Notes: generated by a model not told the origin, from the letters alone. 64,000 bases of DNA from Pieris napi (GCF_905475465.1 NC_062258.1:1116001-1180000), one strand, 5' to 3'. Positions 10,633 to 22,327 are shown, numbered from the stretch's first letter. Numbers and translations are program-made.

Positions 10633-11174
10633 TCTATACTAATATTATAAAGAGGAAAGGTTTGATTTTTTGTTTGTTTGAAATAAATAGGCTCCGAAAC
10701 TACTGGACCGATTTCAAAAATTCTTTCACCGTTGTCAAGCTACACTATTCCTGAGTGGCATAGGCTATGATTCATTTTCAAAAAAATTTGGGATGCTAAC
10801 TAAAACTTGAATAATCTAACCCAAGGTGTAAAAAAATAAACAAAAAACTTCCTTTAATCGTGTGCGCTGCGAAAACTATTAATGACAGAATAAAATGACG
10901 TATTACAATTTTTCAGGACACATCACTATCTATAAAAAATGTCTCGACAGCATGTCTCTATCTTTTATAAGCGTCCTTTTATTATTATTATTTTATTACA
11001 AAAAACCACCGCTAGAAAAGGCTCTTTATTCGTACCTAGGTATAGATCCTTAATGGCATAACCACCAAAAAAGAATGGTGGATTGGTGTTCTCCTGCCTT
11101 TTCTCTTGAATATTTTACTACTATGTAATATAACAAAAATCTTAGCCACAGCAACGCTTGGCCGAGTCTACTAG
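10633..11174 (+). mobile_element. Helitron-like non-autonomous element (family A)
   Basis: It begins TCTATACTAATATTATAAAG and ends GGCCGAGTCTACTAG followed by T, the TC...CTAG ends of Helitrons. Related copies at 21756-22327 (minus), 46657-47025 and 52656-53045 share both ends and the internal GGCATAACCACCAAAAAAG segment. Confidence 0.75.
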
Positions 11175-11504
11175 TCTACAATAATTTGTCTAAACCTTGC
11201 CATAGTCTTAATTTAACATGTCATTCATTTTCATATTATCCTTATATTATATTGTTAAATGGACTACCGAACGTCATAAAAGTCGTGCTATTGCGAGGGA
11301 TATTTCATTACAGGCCGTCGGGTTGTGCAAAAAAATAGTTTCGGAAATCGTGTAAAATGTTCTGTAGGATAGATTTTTGTGCTAGCCGTAATAAAGATCA
11401 TTTATCAAGTTTAAATGTTTGTGGTTGTAGTAACACTTAGCTACTGAGAGGTGAATATGACCGCTTGAGACAGCTTAATATAGGCTTAGAACAGATCGCT
11501 TGAT

Positions 11505-11760
11505 TTCAATAAGAAAGTAAAGTAAAGTAAAAAATCATTTAATCATGTTGGTAACATAATGTACACTTATGACTCGTCAGTAAAGAAATACATATTAATG
11601 CTTCTAATTTTACATTTACTGCCAGTTCTCAAATCAAGGGCGTAGAACGGAAGAGAACTGTGGCAATAAACTCTCCGCCACTCTTTTTAATCGCCATATT
11701 TTTTTACACAACGTTTGTAAGGAGCTGCAACTATTACACCATGTTCCACATGAGATATCA
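11505..11760 (-). mobile_element. LINE 3' end fragment ending in a (TTTAC)n-type tail
   Basis: The minus-strand sequence matches the plus-strand copy at 38395-38672 (CCATGTTCCACATGA, TGCCAGTTCTCAAATCAAGG when written on the plus strand) and ends in repeated AGTAA/TTTAC units, a typical tail of insect non-LTR elements. It is truncated at its 5' side. Confidence 0.65.
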
Positions 11761-11914
11761 AGTAATTAATAATAATAACATAAATTTAAAAATAAAAAAC
11801 AAAGACTTGTCCTCTATCAGCAGGAGGCATGGTGAAATAGGAGCACGCAGTTACATTCTCTTTGAAAACCCGTTGAACCATGTAATTCAACAAGTGCTAT
11901 GAGAAGAAACTAAA

Positions 11915-12357
11915 GAAAATTCTCGTTTCACAATGCCTCCGAAACGGCTCGATCGATTCTTATGAAACTTTTTATGCATATTCAGTAAGTCTGAGAATCG
12001 GCTACTATCTATCTTTGAAACCCCTAAATGTTAAGGCTGGTCCACCTCTAATTTTAATGTTTCATTTTGAAATACATTTTTTTGTTTTTATTTTCTTATA
12101 ATATAGCATACAAAAATACATACAACCCTTAATTTTCATCCCTCTACGATCAACCTAATTTTTATTTGTTAATTAAAATCTTATGACTTGAATTCTGAGG
12201 TTTATATATAGACAATGCACAGAAAAGCCTAAAAAGTTTTCATTCCAAAAACCCGAACAGACTGGGGTAGCATAGCAAAATGTTCCATGTTGGTCTGTAC
12301 TAAAAAGGTAGGCTAAGTAAAATGACATTAAGAAACGAAGTTCGCGGGGGCAGCTAG
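11915..12357 (+). mobile_element. Helitron-like element (family B), diverged copy
   Basis: The internal CTCCGAAACGGCT, GCATATTCAGTAAGTCTGAGAATCG and CCCTCTACGATCAA segments are shared with the copies at 34545-34957, 43738-44315 and 49234-49540, and the right end is CAGCTAG followed by T. The left end is degenerate and placed approximately. Confidence 0.6.
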
Positions 12358-12642
12358 TCTGTGTATAGATAATTCTCGACAACAGTATTTCAACCAAACG
12401 TCTCAGCCATTACCTAACTCGATTCATTTCCTCTCTACCACTAACAATTTTAACAGTGATAGGTATTAGAAGTGTAATGCAATATGTACTGTATATGCCA
12501 AAAGAAAGTCAGTGGCGCTACAACCTCTTTTAGGTCTGGGCCTCAGATTTCTGAATCTGTTTCATGACCATTTTTAAATCTAATAGGCAAGTAGGTGATC
12601 AGCCTCCAGTGGACACGCCGTCGACTGTTTGGGTCTAAGACA

Positions 12643-13152
12643 TGTACATGTAGTTTATTCTAAGAGTACATTGTCTTCACATATAATTATTTAACAAATG
12701 TAACAAAATATTGTAAACCTATTTTAAAAGAGTAAGCGTGGAGTTTCTTGCCCATTCTTCTCCACACGAAACTACCATTTGGAAGGGGCAACTAGAATCT
12801 TCTTTGTATTTTTTTTGACGTTCAAAAGTGCCATTTTAGATGGTCTAATTCAGTGATGGGCAAAGTACGGCCCGCGGGCCAACTCAGGCCCACGAAAGTA
12901 TTTAATCCGGCCCGCCGAGGGTCCATCGACATAGATAGTATACGGCGCGTTATAATTACGTTTTGACGATTCAGAAGAAAAAGTAGATTCTACTTGTAAT
13001 GTTTTAATAATATCATGATTAAAAGCTTTAACACACAATGCATTTTCTATGATTCTGGCCCTCCTCTAGAATTTCTTAAACTTTGTGGCCCGCCATTAAA
13101 AAAGTTTGCACACCACTGGTCTAATTGAAATAAATGATTTGACTTTGACTTT
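12643..13152 (+). mobile_element. LINE 3' tail inserted in the SINE
   Basis: A segment with GGAGTTTCTTGCCCATTCTT ends in TTTGACTTTGACTTT, the short repeat tail of a non-LTR retrotransposon. It is itself interrupted by a hAT-type MITE at 12851-13118. Confidence 0.6.
12851..13118 (+). mobile_element. hAT-type MITE
   Basis: The ends are CAGTGATGGGCAAAG...CTTT-type inverted sequence, here CAGTGATGGGCAAAGTACGG on the left and AAAAAAGTTTGCACACCACTG on the right, both next to GGCCCGC stretches. It is flanked by a perfect 8-bp duplication GTCTAATT (12843-12850 and 13119-13126), the hallmark of hAT transposition. There is no coding capacity. Confidence 0.88.
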
Positions 13153-13275
13153 GAGCAAATGTTAAATGCGCACATAGAAAGAAAGTCCATTGGTGCACAG
13201 CCGGGGATCGAACCTACGACCTCAGGTATGAAAGACGCACTGAAGCCACTAGGCCGACACTGCTCTATATGCCAA

Positions 13276-14263
13276 GCCTATACTTAAATAACCAACAAAC
13301 AACCATTTAATAATGTCGTAACAACAAAATAACCAGTCATTACACGTCAAGTCAGGGGTCAATAGCAGCTTATATTTGTTTTCGAAGCGTTTGATGTTAC
13401 TATAGTTATCGATGTGTCAAATTAATATCCGATATTCTACCTTTGACGTTGACATGTTACAGGGAGCTGGGATTGAACGATGTGTCAACATGGCTTTGCC
13501 TTCAGGCACAGTATCGTGTAATAGCATGGGGGATATACAAATGGTATGAGGGTACTTAATATATACAATCAGCGAATAGAAAAACGTAATACATATATAA
13601 TTTATGTTGAAAGTTTGTTGAATTAAACAATAAAATTGGAATAGTATGAAGCCTATATCACCAAGTTATTATTAATATTTAACATTTAATTTAATAAATA
13701 TGACTTGTCTAAATTAATTAATCATCTAGGTTTGTAAATAACATGTCTTAATAACACGTTTTCTTAGTTTTTTTGAAATTTATTATATTATTTTTGCACT
13801 GTCCCTTAATTATAATACTAGCATACCATATATATCTCTTGTATCATACGGCTTTGAGATATAACATCATAACTATATGTTTGCACCACTGCATTTAGCC
13901 AAAAAAGAGTTGTGATGGAACTTTTATGTTTGTCCTTTTGTAGCTGCTGCCTAATAATCACCTTCATGATTCAGTGGTTTCACATTGCATTTTACCTGAG
14001 GTCCTGCGTTGCCGTAAAATTAGTTTAGGGTCGGTATAACTGCAAATAGGTCTACACTTGGCCATTGGGTAAATAATAATCATCTTATAAAATCACAAAG
14101 TGATGCCATTCACCTACAGATTAGACTACAGACTATTGATTTCTAAGAAACTTTGCGAAAGATTTTGACGTCTTGTTACTTACTCATTTTTCTTTTCAGA
14201 CTTGAACCGCCTACGCTTTATTTCGACTTAATTACCACGTATTCTATTGTATTTATTTATAAT
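13276..14263. other. AT-rich stretch without recognised feature
   Basis: No supported exon or repeat family between the two SINE copies. Confidence 0.45.
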
Positions 14264-14549
14264 CAGTGGCGCCACAACCTCTTTAGGTCTGGGCCTCAGA
14301 TTTCTGAATCTGTTTCATGATCATTTTTCATTCGAATAGGCTAGTAGGTGATCAGCCTTCTGTGCCTGACACACGCCGTCGACTGTTGGGTCCAAGGCAG
14401 GCCGGTTTCCTCGCGATGTTTTCCTTCACCGTTCGAGCGAATGTTAAATGCGCACATAAACAGAAAGCCTATTAGTGCACAGCCGGGGATCGAACCTACG
14501 ACCTCAGGGATGAGAGTCGCACGCTGAAGCCACAAGGCCAACACTGCTC
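14264..14549 (-). mobile_element. tRNA-derived SINE (family 1)
   Basis: Full-length copy with A and B boxes on the minus strand, flanked by the direct repeat CTATTGTATT (14244-14253 and 14553-14562). Confidence 0.88.
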
Positions 14550-15506
14550 ATCCTATTGTATTATTATTATATATACGTATGTTAGCGGCAGTATTATCCT
14601 AGTGGCTCGCAGCGACCCCTTAAACTGCGCGTCCGAACACGGCGTTGCACTAATCTAATTGTCTATATGCGCAATTAAAACTTGTCGGCGTATCTCAAAA
14701 CCAAAAAATTTACAACATGTGTCAGGCTGATCACCTAATTAGCCAGCCAAATAGGGTTGTAACGCAACTGGGTTATTATTATAATGTTTTTAATTCTTTT
14801 GTAACTATTGTTCGTGATAAAGGTATAATTGTTTAAAGAACCTAATTACTGACTAACTGTTGAGACTAAAAAGTGACATTTATAGGTCTCCAACGCTTTA
14901 ACTGAAGTAGATAAACATGTACGAGCGCGTACAAGTTTTTAATTTACTCAGAGAAGCGTTATTTACGCGTGTCTTGCGCACACTGACTATTATTGTATGT
15001 GAGCCGGATATATTTAGTTGCACTCTGGCTGAATTCACAAGAATTGCATTAATTATAATTACAAAAAAAGGTTTAGGTTTTATGTTTTCTTTTATGTTCT
15101 TGTATTAATAAGTTTTCTATTGTATTAGTGTTAAGTTACTGTACAAATAGGAAATAAATAAATGTATTTCGATTTTTACAGCTAATTAAAGAGGTACGGA
15201 GGTTTCAAAATTTTTATCTGAATTTCTTTAAATTTAATTATTTTAATGTTTGTAAAGAAGATATAGAAAGAAACGGTCAAAAATAGGCCTATGTCAGAAG
15301 ACATCTTGCCACAAAACTGGTTGCTAAAAAATTACTGTCATTTGTTATTTACATGTAAATAAAGGCTTCATTCATTTGTTTTTGTTACATGAAAATGTTT
15401 AGTCCTAAGTATAATTTTATCGGCATCGGTTAATAAGTACAGTACCACGATTTTTATAGCACCACGAAGCGCAAACTTCGCTTTGTTGTCGTCCTTTTAA
15501 CCGACG

Positions 15507-15554
15507 AGCCTAGGCGTTAATTTAGAAAATAATTTCTAAATCAACGCCTAGGCT
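15507..15554. repeat. 48-bp near-perfect palindrome
   Basis: Two 22-bp arms starting AGCCTAGGCGTTAATTTAG are separated by 4 bp (ATAA). I count one mismatch between the arms. It could form a strong hairpin; no flanking coding sequence explains it. Confidence 0.85.
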
Positions 15555-16020
15555 TGGTCAAATATAATGTAAAGTCATAATAATTACATTACTTATTTAG
15601 CATGAATTTTGTAAATAAGAAGGGTTAATTACAAAGAACTCTACTGATGTAAAATCACCAACTATCAAAATATAATTAAATATTATATTATTAAAGGACT
15701 ATTCTTGTAAACTTAGTACAAAGAACTCCCCAGTAATGCAGCTTTGCCTTTGAAAAATTTAATCAGCGTTCCTTTGAAAGCGTTAAGAACAAGAATTATT
15801 TTTATAGAATTTATAATACATTAACGTCAGGTATATTTTGTCTACATCACTGAATCAAATTTAATTTTCTTTTACAGTTCCAAATCAATTTAATGTATTT
15901 TATCGCGAGTAATGCCTTTGTGTCTGCCAACACGATGTGGCTCGGACCACGACTGTAATCAAAACTTCGAGGTAAATAAATATTTGCGCTTAAATCCCTT
16001 AAATACATTTTTAATTTACC

Positions 16021-16140
16021 CTTCATAGCCTAGCGGTGTTATTAAGTGTCTAGGTGAGGGTATCGGGTTCGATTCCCGGTCTAAGCGCAAGTTTATTTTC
16101 ATAAATTTATTGGTACCGCATTTCTAAGGCAAGCAGTGAG
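16021..16140 (+). mobile_element. tRNA-derived SINE (family 2)
   Basis: The A box TAGCCTAGCGG and B box GGTTCGATTCC are at tRNA-like spacing, followed by a body shared with 1672-1890 (ACCGCATTTCTAAGGCAAGC against the ATTTCTAAAGACAAGC of the other copy). It does not fold as a plausible intact tRNA and has SINE-body sequence, so it is not called a tRNA gene. Confidence 0.6.
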
Positions 16141-16721
16141 TACTTAAGAAAATAGACTGTGAGGTTTAGGTTGTATGTTCTAGGCCGAGGATGGAAATTG
16201 CAAGTGGTAATTCAACATTCCTTTTTTAGGTGCGAGCGACTATATGCCGTCGGCACTCTGCGCGGAAATGCAATCCCCTCAATAAAAATAAAACAAACGT
16301 ACTGTATACGTAGTATAATAGCAGGTGAAATTGTTGGGCGATGATAAGATAGCTAGCTAACATATGGTGTTAGACAGTTTGGCAGTGTTAGAGATGCTTT
16401 TGAGACCTAGTATGTAGCTACACACTTTTTTCATTCACTGACTGACTCACTCACTCACTTACACATTTGCACCTACATTCCCTCATGCGCTCAGGCGTGT
16501 TGATAACAGTTGAAAGGTAAATTAAATGAATGATGTAATTATATATAAATATATTTTAAGGAATTTATATTTAAGTTTGTTATGGAAGAGCTGGGAACCC
16601 TGACACAGGTATTTCTTACTTAAAAGGGTTCCCAAATCTTACACTTTGTAATGCATATCTACTTAAAATGAATAAAGACTTTTTTATGTTAATTACATGA
16701 TTTGATATATCTGATACTTAC

Positions 16722-16869
16722 AAGAGCTATGCGAAGTACTACTTTTGTTCTCCCAAAACATCTTGCATTGTGCGACATCCATGAAACAGTGGTTTTTGAA
16801 CATCAGGGCTGGTTCCCTCGCCATGATGCCGGCTACACCACACACGGGAGCATAGGTGTCTGGATATTT
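16722..16869 (-). CDS. Kazal-like domain exon (third recognised exon of secreted gene)
   Basis: Read on the minus strand, an acceptor TTTCTGTTCCAG opens the exon and a consensus donor GTAAGTATCAG closes it. The phase-0 frame contains YAPVCGV, then FKNHCFMDVAQC, the C-G-(x)n-F-x-N-x-C-x-x-x-x-x-x-C core of a Kazal serine-protease-inhibitor module. The preceding exon (18701-19305) ends in phase 0 with a CxxxC spaced as the first cysteines of the same module, so this domain is split by the intron. The exon ends in phase 1, and no next exon was recognised in the window. Together they suggest a secreted protease inhibitor or a Kazal-containing extracellular protein. The identity is inferred from the cysteine pattern only. 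Confidence 0.7.
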
Positions 16870-16942
16870 CTGGAACAGAAATCTTATTACTGAATTAATA
16901 TTTATTATATTCAGATTATTAATCCATATTTTGTTATGGGGT

Positions 16943-17288
16943 CTTTTTGAAGTGAAACTTCTTTAGGCGCATGAGGGTAAATTTTTACGGATGAAACGCA
17001 ATAATTATAATATTAGCGTCACGAAGATGTGCAGCGTTTTTGTCAAAGAAAAGGGAGAGACCGATTGAGAGAGAGGGAGAAGGGCGAATTACAATGCAAC
17101 GTGTTTTAAGTATCGAAGAATTAAATATAAAAAAAAATATATTTTCGACACTTAATATTTTAATGACAATTAATTTCCCTGCCTCTATGTCTCGAAAATT
17201 TAAAGTTTTAGATTTGTATAAGGCTTAAAAATTTGTTGGCCAAAGAAGTTTCACTTCTGACATGTGTACTTTGTACGCAGCACTTTTT
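16943..17288 (+). mobile_element. MITE of the GAAGT-palindrome family (variant B)
   Basis: It opens with GAAGTGAAACTTCTTTAGGC and closes with GAAGTTTCACTTCTGACATG followed by GTACTTTGTACGC. Its internal ATGAGGGTAAATTTTTACG is shared with 24783-24959. Confidence 0.65.
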
Positions 17289-17412
17289 TATGTAATAGGC
17301 GGCACATGGGCAGGAGGCTCACCTGATGTAAAGTAATACCGCCGCCCATGGACCCTAACACTCCCAGAATTCTCGCACGTGCGTTGCCGGCCTTTTAAGA
17401 ATAACAATTAGG
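17287..17412 (-). mobile_element. LINE (jockey/CR1-like) 3' end fragment
   Basis: Reverse complement of the 3' end of the LINE at 41600-42395: GGCAGGAGGCTCACCTGATG and CGCCGCCCATGGAC on the plus strand. It is a short 5'-truncated insertion. Confidence 0.7.
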
Positions 17413-17787
17413 TCTGAGTAACGTAATGGCTAGGAAACAAAAGAACTTATGTTGGAGCATGTATTATAATAGAGTTGTATGAATTGTCGCGTCTAAAAGG
17501 TGTATACGTAGGAGAATATCAAGTCTCATTTCTATATTTAGAATTTAATATGATAACTTCGGAATCTTTTGACGAAGAATATACTTTTTGAAGCTGAGGT
17601 AATTAAGAAATGGACGATTCAATCGTGATTTCTAAGAAGATTGAAGTTTTTTTTAGTATAGATTGTGACTTTTGAATTTGAAATTATTAACTTGAGTTAT
17701 TGATATGTGAGTCATGATTCTGAGACAGGAAATACTTAATGTACGTGTTTTTGTTCAATAAATAATATCCAAAATAATAATCCCACC

Positions 17788-18105
17788 GAGAGTGTTCAGA
17801 GGAGATATTCAGTTGACCTGCAGCTGAGTTTTATCATCGGACATCGAGGCAGAAAGCCAAATTCCACCCGTATCACCTCGACGTCCGCCGTTCCACAACC
17901 GACCGTTCTTTAAGGCAGTTTCTGAACCAGCTACCCACTGAACCAATTCGACTTAGGGTCCTTCAAGAAAAGAACGTAATAATTGTTAAAATGCCGGCAA
18001 CGCACTCGCGAGTTCTCTGGCATTGAAGTTGTCCATGGACGGCGGTATCACTTAACATTTGGTGATCCTTCTGCCCGTTTGCCCCTGTTCTATAGAAAAC
18101 CGCCT
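17788..18105 (+). mobile_element. LINE (jockey/CR1-like) 3' end fragment
   Basis: Plus-strand copy of the final ~320 bp of the LINE represented at 41600-42395, including the segments CCACCCGTATCACCTCGACG and CCGGCAACGCACTCGCGAG. The reading frame is broken. Confidence 0.75.
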
Positions 18106-18162
18106 TCGAGGTTAAGATGGTTTTAATACATCAATATTTAAATTATAATCATCCCTATTAAA

Positions 18163-18578
18163 TTTTGAAGTGAAACTTCTTTATCGGGGTTGGAAAAAAA
18201 TTTAGTGTAACATTTTTTCGTTACGCGTCACATTTTTCGGTTACGCGCCATGTTGCTTTTTGAAGTCAAACTTCTTTATCGGCGTTAGAATGAATTTTTT
18301 ATCGACGTTTGGGAGAAATTTTGTAGCAAAATAACGATAACAATGATAGTAATAATTCTATTACAATTAATGAAATTCTGTAATAATCTTAGTAGTAATA
18401 AGGTAAAATGAAATATTTGTATTTGTATTCATGTCTATGATAATAAAAGCCTTTTGTTAAACTTTATTTAACCAATTTCGTTAAGTTGCATATAGTAGAT
18501 CATTTTTCGAAAAATAAGGTCATAAAGAAGTTTCACTTCTTACGTGTGTACACCTAGTACACGCACACATTTTTTTTT
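18163..18578 (+). mobile_element. MITE of the GAAGT-palindrome family (variant C)
   Basis: It begins GAAGTGAAACTTCTTTATCG and ends GAAGTTTCACTTCTTACGTG plus GTGTACACCTAGTACACGC. The middle differs from the other variants. Confidence 0.6.
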
Positions 18579-18700
18579 ATTTACCAAACGATGTGGTTGT
18601 GTGGTTTGTGGTATGGTTTTGCCTTATAATTCAAAACGTCGAGTTAAATACTTTTTCAGCGTTATAGACATTTATAATTATGTCTTATTGATTTACTTAC

Positions 18701-19305
18701 AGTAGGACAAGTATGATAGCACGTAGAAAATGTTGGGCGATGGTATGTATCATTTTTCTTCTCCTTCGGTATCATGATCAATGGTACGAAGATTTTTACT
18801 GGGCCTGCGTTCTTTATTAAACGTCTCCTTGTGTTAAACGGATCCATTTCTTTCACAGGCAAATCAAATACATGGGTAGAAGCGAAGAAGCTATCTATAC
18901 TTTCATTGACATTATCTGTACCTAACATACCACCATTGATGATAACTAAGTTCTTTATATTATTAATTTGGTTTTGTCTATTATCAATATCGTTAATTTG
19001 GCTTTCTCTATTATCAATATCATAAATTTGGTTTTCTATATGTGCTGAGTCACAAATGAATAGTTCTGTCTCTGTATATTTTATATTCGTGTTGCAGTTG
19101 TGTTTATGCATCTCGCATCTATTTGGAAATCTTTTTACTCTGTACCCTTCTCCTTCTTCCCGTATTGCGCAAATTTCTGTATTATTACATATTAAATTTA
19201 CATCGCATTGGTGATTGTCGACAGTCAATTGTTTTATATGCAATTCGTTCAGCGTGTTATTTGGTAAGGCATTAGAACAATATTCCATATTTATTACTCC
19301 ATATG
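18701..19305 (-). CDS. Exon of secreted Kazal-like cysteine-rich gene
   Basis: On the minus strand an acceptor (TATTTTACAG) precedes a 201-codon open exon in phase 1 and a strong donor GTAAGTAAAT follows in phase 0. It encodes a cysteine-rich module with ICAIREEGEGYRVKRF, closely paralleling VCGVREEGDGFRLKVF in the exon at 34977-35178, so the two exons hold duplicated domains. A linker has tandem repeats of the type QINDIDNR (three near-copies), then the first cysteines (TCYHTCPT) of the Kazal module that continues in 16722-16869. The phases link it to both neighbouring exons. The linker repeat is unusual for Kazal proteins. It could instead belong to a second paralogous gene if an intervening start exists. 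Confidence 0.6.
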
Positions 19306-19507
19306 CTGTAAAATATTAATATTATAATATAATAATCTAGATTTAAAGTTTACTGTTCATGTCCAATCCAACCAATCATTCTAGTAATACAATATAAGAT
19401 GCATTATCGTATGTGTATTGTGTAAATATCGTAGATCGGAGATCTCTAGCCGGTGTTATGTTCTTATACAAATTGTAAAATGGTCAAATAAAAACAAACA
19501 ATAAAAT

Positions 19508-19875
19508 AAAGGGTGCGTGTACTTATGTACGCGCGTAAGAACTTCTTTGGCATTATTAAAAATAGTTTTTGATTGCATGCAAATAATTAATTACAATTAA
19601 ATAATCAAAGACTGGAAAAGGAGTCATTATAGTCAATAAAGTTCAGTTTACATTTGAAAAATTAATTAAATAAATATTTATTATTATTCTCTTACTTTAA
19701 GTGTATCATAAATTCTATTATTATTCGAATGTTGTTTTTAAATTATGTCCAATGCCGTAGCATCTTCCGTGGGCAACTTCATTCTGTTAATTTTGTGTCA
19801 CGAAGCGCGCGCATCGTAAAATTTCACTCTCATCAATTTTTCATAACGCGCCTAAAGAAGTATAACTTCAAAAAT
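19508..19875 (-). mobile_element. MITE of the GAAGT-palindrome family, copy 2
   Basis: Reverse complement of 72-446 over its whole length, with only scattered differences. It lies in the large intron of the Kazal-like gene. Confidence 0.75.
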
Positions 19876-20034
19876 AATTGTTAAATGACTATCTGATACC
19901 TAATCCGCTGTTGGTTATGTTAGCAATGTAGCTAGTATAAGCAAAAAAATACTAGTAAAATCTAAAACTAGATGTTGAATGTTTTTATTGTATTTTTATT
20001 ATTTTAATTTTTTGTAACATTAAGTTTACCACAA

Positions 20035-20120
20035 ATAATAAACTCTCCAAGTTTTTTGTTTTACACAGCCTTTGTTAGAAGCTGCAACCATTACACCATG
20101 TTCCACATGACATCTTAAGT
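20035..20120 (-). mobile_element. LINE 3' end fragment
   Basis: It shares CAACCATTACACCATGTTCC and CACATGA with the fragments at 11505-11760 and 38395-38672; only the inner part is present. Confidence 0.5.
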
Positions 20121-20963
20121 AATAAATAATAAAAAAATCAATTAAAAACAAAGATAGCTTAGGTTTCCTTACAACGCTTACCGTTACAGCACGTCTCAAT
20201 AGCGCACATAAAATAATATTTATTGGTTAAAAGCTAAGGTTTAAACGCACGAACTTATGGGATCTCAGACCTCCTTATAATCTATATAATAATTATATAC
20301 CTATATATAATAATAAAAGGCCTTTATTTACAGACAGATATTACATTACAATTATATGTTTTTTCCTTTTTACACTTGACAATACAATACAATGTAAATA
20401 GGTTGTTACCGTCGCCTACCCGTCGCTTTCAAAGGATTCCGACGGGATTGTATAAACGCCAAATCAATAATGATACTCATATATGGACAAAATCAATAAA
20501 AATGCTATTCCTTTTTTATTTACGAATATTTGAAGTTGTTTTAATAAAACTATGTTAAAAAAAATTAAGTAGTAACTACATACGATTTATATTAATTTTA
20601 ATCGACAAAATATCTTTTTTCCTTTCGAAATGAAACCATAAACAGTTAAGATAAATTAAACAATAGACTAAAAAAAATTGTTTGAAACTGAGTGTCAACT
20701 GGTTTTAGTCGTTTATACATGAACTTATAACTAACATAAAATTAGGGGTATTGGGGTTGCGACGCTGGTTTAACAAAAAACTAACTTGACTTATTTAAGG
20801 GTTCGTAAATCTAAGTGACACTTATATTATTGGACATTATCGGGAACAAGTATACAATATTACAATTTATAAACCTACTAAACTAACGTATTACAATTTA
20901 TTGGCAACAAGTGTAAGATTGCTAACGTTTGGTTTGCGCTTCTAATTATTAAAATAAATAAAT

Positions 20964-21152
20964 CAGTGGCGCTACAACCTTTCTTTTTAGGTCTGGCCCT
21001 CAGATTTCTTTATTCCCCACGTTTTCCTTCACCGTTCGAGTGAATGTTAAATGCGCACATAGAAAGAAGTTCCATTGGTGTATAGGCGCGGACCGAACCC
21101 ACGACCTCAGGGAAAAGAGTCGCACGCTGAAGCCTCTAGGCCAACACTGCTC
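20964..21152 (-). mobile_element. tRNA-derived SINE (family 1), internally deleted
   Basis: Both SINE ends and the B box are present, but about 90 bp of body are missing. It is flanked by the direct repeat TTCTAATTATTAA (about 20940-20952 and 21153-21165). Confidence 0.85.
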
Positions 21153-21225
21153 TTCTAATTATTAACTAAAATATATATGTGTAACTTAATATTGGGTTAC
21201 ATAATTTCTGACACATTTCTTTATA

Positions 21226-21335
21226 TAGAACAGGGGGCGGTAGGAGGCTCACCTGGTGTTAAGTGATATATGTATATATATATACAAGAGGATTCGCGAG
21301 TGCGTTGCCGACCTTCTAAGCCGACATTTCTTCTT
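21226..21335 (-). mobile_element. LINE (jockey/CR1-like) 3' end fragment
   Basis: Contains AGGAGGCTCACCTGGTGTTA and CGCGAGTGCGTTGCCGACC, matching the LINE 3' end in reverse; a TA-repeat replaces part of it. Confidence 0.6.
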
Positions 21336-21755
21336 AAGGATGTTAAGTTACATCTATAAATAAAATAAAATATATATATATATATTTATCTGCTCCACTA
21401 CGATCTGTGCCCGCAGTTACCCATGTTTTTTTCGTAGTGTTATAGTGATTGTTCGATAAATGGACAACACAAAAATAATTTGAATATTCATCTCAAAAGT
21501 TCTTGAAATCTGAACAAACAATCGCAGATAGTTTTTGCTTATTGATAGCGCTAAAGACGATTTTCGTGTGTCCAAAATCCGGATTTGTCAAATCACTTAG
21601 CGGTAAGTCTAGACTCTCGAGATGTTTATTCAAATAAAATCTAATATTTCACTGCATAACGGTTCAGAGATTTTCCTTGAGTATTTATTAGATTACCTGG
21701 AGCTTCGACAAGGGATCACAATTAATAATTGAAGTGCTTGAAGCGTTATAATGTA

Positions 21756-22327
21756 CTAGTAGACTCGGCCAAGCGTTGTTGTGGATAAGATTTTTGTTAT
21801 ATTACATAGTAATAAACTATTCAAGAGAAACGGCAGGAGAACACCAATCCACCATGCTTTTTTGGTGGTTATGCCATTAAATTGTAGCTTATGTGAAACG
21901 TTGGTAATTATTTTGATAAGGATCAATACCTAGGTACGAATAAAGAGCCTTTTCTAGCGGTGGTATTTTAATTAAAAAAAATAATAAAAGGACGCTTATT
22001 GTGACGTAACTATAAAAGATAGAGACATACTGTCGCGACAATTTTTATAGATAGTGGTGTGTCCTAAAAAATTTTAATACATCATTAATAGTTTTCGCAG
22101 CGCACGCGATTGAAGGAAGTTTTTTTTGTTTATTTTTTTACACCTTGGGTTAGATTTTTCAAGTTTTAGTAAGCATCCCTAATTTTTGAAAATGAATGTA
22201 TGTCACTCGGAAATAGTGTAGCTTGCCAACGGTAAAGAATTTTTGAAATCGGTACAGTAGTTTCGGAGCCTATTCATTTCAAACAAACAAAAAATCAAAT
22301 CTTTCCTCTTTATAATATTAGTATAGA
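21756..22327 (-). mobile_element. Helitron-like element (family A)
   Basis: Reverse-strand copy with the same TCTATACTAATATTATAAAG start and CTAG end as 10633-11174, and full-length internal similarity. Confidence 0.78.

Larger units (their letters stand above)
12502..13265 (-). mobile_element. tRNA-derived SINE (family 1) split by a nested insertion
   Basis: The two SINE parts are 12502-12642 and 13153-13265. The whole unit is flanked by a 10-bp duplication TATATGCCAA (12492-12501 and 13266-13275). Compared with other copies about 35 bp of SINE body are missing at the insertion point. Confidence 0.8.

Noticed and set aside
12173..12397. Minus-strand frame with PVCSGF...C resembling a Kazal core
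   Set aside because: It lies in a Helitron-like repeat, lacks splice signals and has the wrong cysteine spacing.
16029..16090. tRNA gene (A and B boxes)
   Set aside because: The sequence between the boxes does not give a plausible cloverleaf and is followed by SINE body shared with 1672-1890.
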